Shown: in pieces, positions 51,685 through 53,392 of the stretch
Layout of the letters: each line of letters opens with the position of its first letter
Position numbering within the stretch: position 1 is the first letter of the stretch
Assembly: GCA_003576855.1 (NCBI GenBank)
Contig: QEVI01000002.1
Span: 1-53,392, forward strand
DNA length: 53,392 nt
Reading direction: 5' to 3'
Origin: Planctomycetota bacterium
GTDB taxonomy: Bacteria; Planctomycetota; Planctomycetia; Pirellulales; Lacipirellulaceae
Notes under the pieces: generated by a model
Databases searched by the model: none
The model's input: only the letters and a program-made list of their open reading frames with translations
Told to the model about the DNA's origin: nothing
Program-made: the position numbers and the translations under genes

Positions 51685-53392
51685 ATGGCTACCATCGATC
51701 GCGTCGCCGGCATTCCGTCGCTGGAAGCCGAGTCCAGCAAGTACCAGTACCCCGGCATTCCCACGACCTGCGACGGGGCCGAAGCCGTGGTGTGGGTCGA
51801 AACCCGCATCAGCCAAGGGTCGGGCGCCTTTCCCATCACCAGCAGCACCACGATGGGCGGCGGGTTCAACGCCGCCGTCGCGGCCGGCGTCCCCAACCTC
51901 TGGGGAGATCAACTGGTGTTCGTCGAGCCGGAAAGCGAACATTCCTCGGCCACCTTCTGCGAAGGCTTTGCGCTGGCCGGCGGCCGGGTGACGAACTTCA
52001 CCTCCGGCCAAGGCCTGGTGCTGATGAAGGAAGTGCTCTACACGATCGCCGGCAAGCGCTTGCCGGTGGTGTTCAACATCGGCGCGCGGGCGCTGACCAG
52101 CCACAGCCTGAACGTTCACGCCGGCCACGACGACCTGATGAGCGTCGCCGATTGCGGCTGGGGGATGCTGATCGCCCGCAATGCCCAGGAGGCGTGCGAT
52201 CTGTGCCTCATCGCCCGTCGCGCGGCCGAAGCCTGTCATACGCCGTTCTTTAATGCTCAGGACGGCTTTCTCACGACGCACACCGTCGAGAACGTGCGGC
52301 TGCCCGAGCCGGAGTTCATGAAGCAGTACGTCGGCCGGCCCGAAGACCGGCTGATGAACATGATGGACCCGGCTAACCCGCTGATGTCGGGCGTGGTGCA
52401 GAACCAGGACTCGTACATGAAGGGCAAGATCGCCCAGCGCTGGTATTACGACCAGGTGGCGCCCGCCTTGGAGGAGGCCTTTGAGGAGTTCCGCCGTCAA
52501 ACAGGCCGCAAGTACGACTTCGTCGGTCCATACCGCTGCGAGGACGCCGAGTACATCCTGGTCGGCATGGGGTGTTTCATGGAAACGGCCCAGGCCACGG
52601 TGGACTACCTCCGCGGCAAGGGCGTGAAGGCGGGATGCCTGAACGTCTACTGCTTCCGCCCGTTCCCGGCGGAGGCGATCGTTCGCGAACTGAAGAACTG
52701 CATCGCCTTCTCCGTGCTGGAGCGCATGGATGATCCGCTTTCGACCACGGGCAATCACCTGGCCCGCGAGATCAAGGCGGCCTTCTGCGACGCCTTGCTG
52801 GGCCAGAACACGCTGGAGAAGGTTGAGCGGGTGCCGCGGATTTACACCGGCTGCGGCGGCCTCGGCAGCCGCGACGTGCGCCCCGGCGACATCATCGCCA
52901 TTTTCCACAACATGCTGCACGACGGGCAGGATTACTACTGCGTCGGCGTGAAGCACCAACTGGCGCTGCGGTCGACGGACAATCCCGATCTGCGCCCCAG
53001 CGGCGCGTTCTCGATGCGCGGACATTCCGTCGGCGGGTTCGGTTCGGTCACGACCAACAAGGTGATCGCCACGATCGCCGGGCAAGTGTTCGGCAAGGAC
53101 GTGCAGGCGTATCCCAAGTACGGCTCGGAAAAGAAGGGGCTGCCGACGACTTACTACCTGACGATCGCCGACTCGCACATCTTCACGCACAGCGAGCTGG
53201 AGCGCGTCGACCTGGTCGTGCTGAACGACACCAACGCCATGTTCAGCGGCAATCCGCTGCACGGCATGGTCGAGGGGGGCGCCATCTTCATGCAAAGCCC
53301 GTACGACAACCCGGCCGACGTCTGGGCGCGAATCCCGCTGGCGCACAAGAACGCCATCCGCGAAAAGCGGCTGCGCGTGTATTACATCGACA
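51685..53392 (+). CDS. Pyruvate:ferredoxin oxidoreductase-like fused alpha-gamma protein, 3'-truncated
   Basis: This 2-oxoacid:ferredoxin oxidoreductase begins MATIDRVAGIPSLEAESSKY and stays open to the window edge (569 residues). The first half is the alpha-type domain pair (TTCDGAEAVVWVETRISQGS, ITSSTTMGGGFNAAVAAG, GVFNIGARALTSH-like region). The second half resembles the gamma domain, with RIYTGCGGLGSRDV and SMRGHSVGGFGSVTTNKVI. The order alpha then gamma is that of NifJ-type single-chain enzymes, which continue with an iron-sulfur delta domain and a thiamine-binding beta domain. Those would lie beyond the window. It makes acetyl-CoA from pyruvate with reduced ferredoxin, or the reverse. 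Family start and length are not checked. Confidence 0.88.
   Translation, partial: MATIDRVAGIPSLEAESSKYQYPGIPTTCDGAEAVVWVETRISQGSGAFPITSSTTMGGGFNAAVAAGVPNLWGDQLVFVEPESEHSSATFCEGFALAGGRVTNFTSGQGLVLMKEVLYTIAGKRLPVVFNIGARALTSHSLNVHAGHDDLMSVADCGWGMLIARNAQEACDLCLIARRAAEACHTPFFNAQDGFLTTHTVENVRLPEPEFMKQYVGRPEDRLMNMMDPANPLMSGVVQNQDSYMKGKIAQRWYYDQVAPALEEAFEEFRRQTGRKYDFVGPYRCEDAEYILVGMGCFMETAQATVDYLRGKGVKAGCLNVYCFRPFPAEAIVRELKNCIAFSVLERMDDPLSTTGNHLAREIKAAFCDALLGQNTLEKVERVPRIYTGCGGLGSRDVRPGDIIAIFHNMLHDGQDYYCVGVKHQLALRSTDNPDLRPSGAFSMRGHSVGGFGSVTTNKVIATIAGQVFGKDVQAYPKYGSEKKGLPTTYYLTIADSHIFTHSELERVDLVVLNDTNAMFSGNPLHGMVEGGAIFMQSPYDNPADVWARIPLAHKNAIREKRLRVYYID

Noticed and set aside
51538..53346. Very long minus-strand open frame (602 codons)
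   Set aside because: It is antisense to the oxidoreductase gene, which carries clear family blocks along its whole length. Long antisense frames are expected in G+C-rich DNA.

Overview
The window looks like chromosomal DNA of a planctomycete, most likely a member of the Pirellulales. It is G+C-rich throughout. It carries families that I associate with that phylum: a DUF1598-type secreted protein, a DUF6807/PmoA-type protein, a Tat-exported Gfo/Idh/MocA oxidoreductase, a very cysteine-rich secreted protein, and a diheme cytochrome with a Pro/Gln-rich linker. The assignment rests on recognised families and was not tested by a search. Many starts are GTG and strong Shine-Dalgarno sites are only occasional.

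Layout. 1-16 kb: the 3' part of a tRNA methylthiotransferase gene (mtaB), a phosphoglucomutase/phosphomannomutase, ApbE, a DedA membrane protein, the DUF1598 protein, the Cys-rich protein, a ferritin-like protein, a translationally coupled LarA-like/YgfZ pair, a large lipoprotein with thioredoxin and propeller-like parts, a divergent phosphoglycerate kinase, and a site-2-protease homologue that has lost part of its zinc motif. 16-24 kb: a NUDIX hydrolase and a surface-glycan region (RmlD-like reductase, GT2, methyltransferase, GT-C transferase), then a DUF420 membrane protein, a UroD-family protein and tRNA-Ile2(CAU). 24-25.3 kb: a small accessory patch with an Mrr-like nuclease. 25.3-31.3 kb: an apparent operon of three exported proteins (DegT-type PLP enzyme, Gfo/Idh/MocA, triple RidA) and an ExeA-like ATPase. 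31.6-37.2 kb: trpF, ahcY, an accessory patch with two toxin-antitoxin-like pairs around a tRNA-Ile with the rare UAU anticodon, and a DUF1015 protein. 37-53 kb: a parS site, glmS, kdsB, an H1-tailed small basic protein, a BON protein, the diheme cytochrome, acetyl-CoA synthetase, a class V aminotransferase, the PmoA-family protein, a GT2, parA-parB, a small HTH-like protein, and a pyruvate:ferredoxin oxidoreductase that runs off the window.

Two non-coding signals recur. The first is a roughly 29-bp REP-like hairpin in two compensatory forms and both orientations, with at least twelve good copies. One lies in frame inside the phosphomutase gene. The second is a 26-bp perfect palindrome present twice with a matched (covarying) change. 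A site identical to the Pseudomonas-type parS lies about 12 kb from parAB, so the region may be origin-proximal.

How the genes fit together: glmS, kdsB, the RmlD-like reductase and the glycosyltransferases would supply envelope and LPS-type sugars. The DegT/Gfo-Idh/RidA operon is a candidate extracytoplasmic PLP/nicotinamide module. ParAB with parS gives chromosome segregation. Acs and the oxidoreductase centre on acetyl-CoA.
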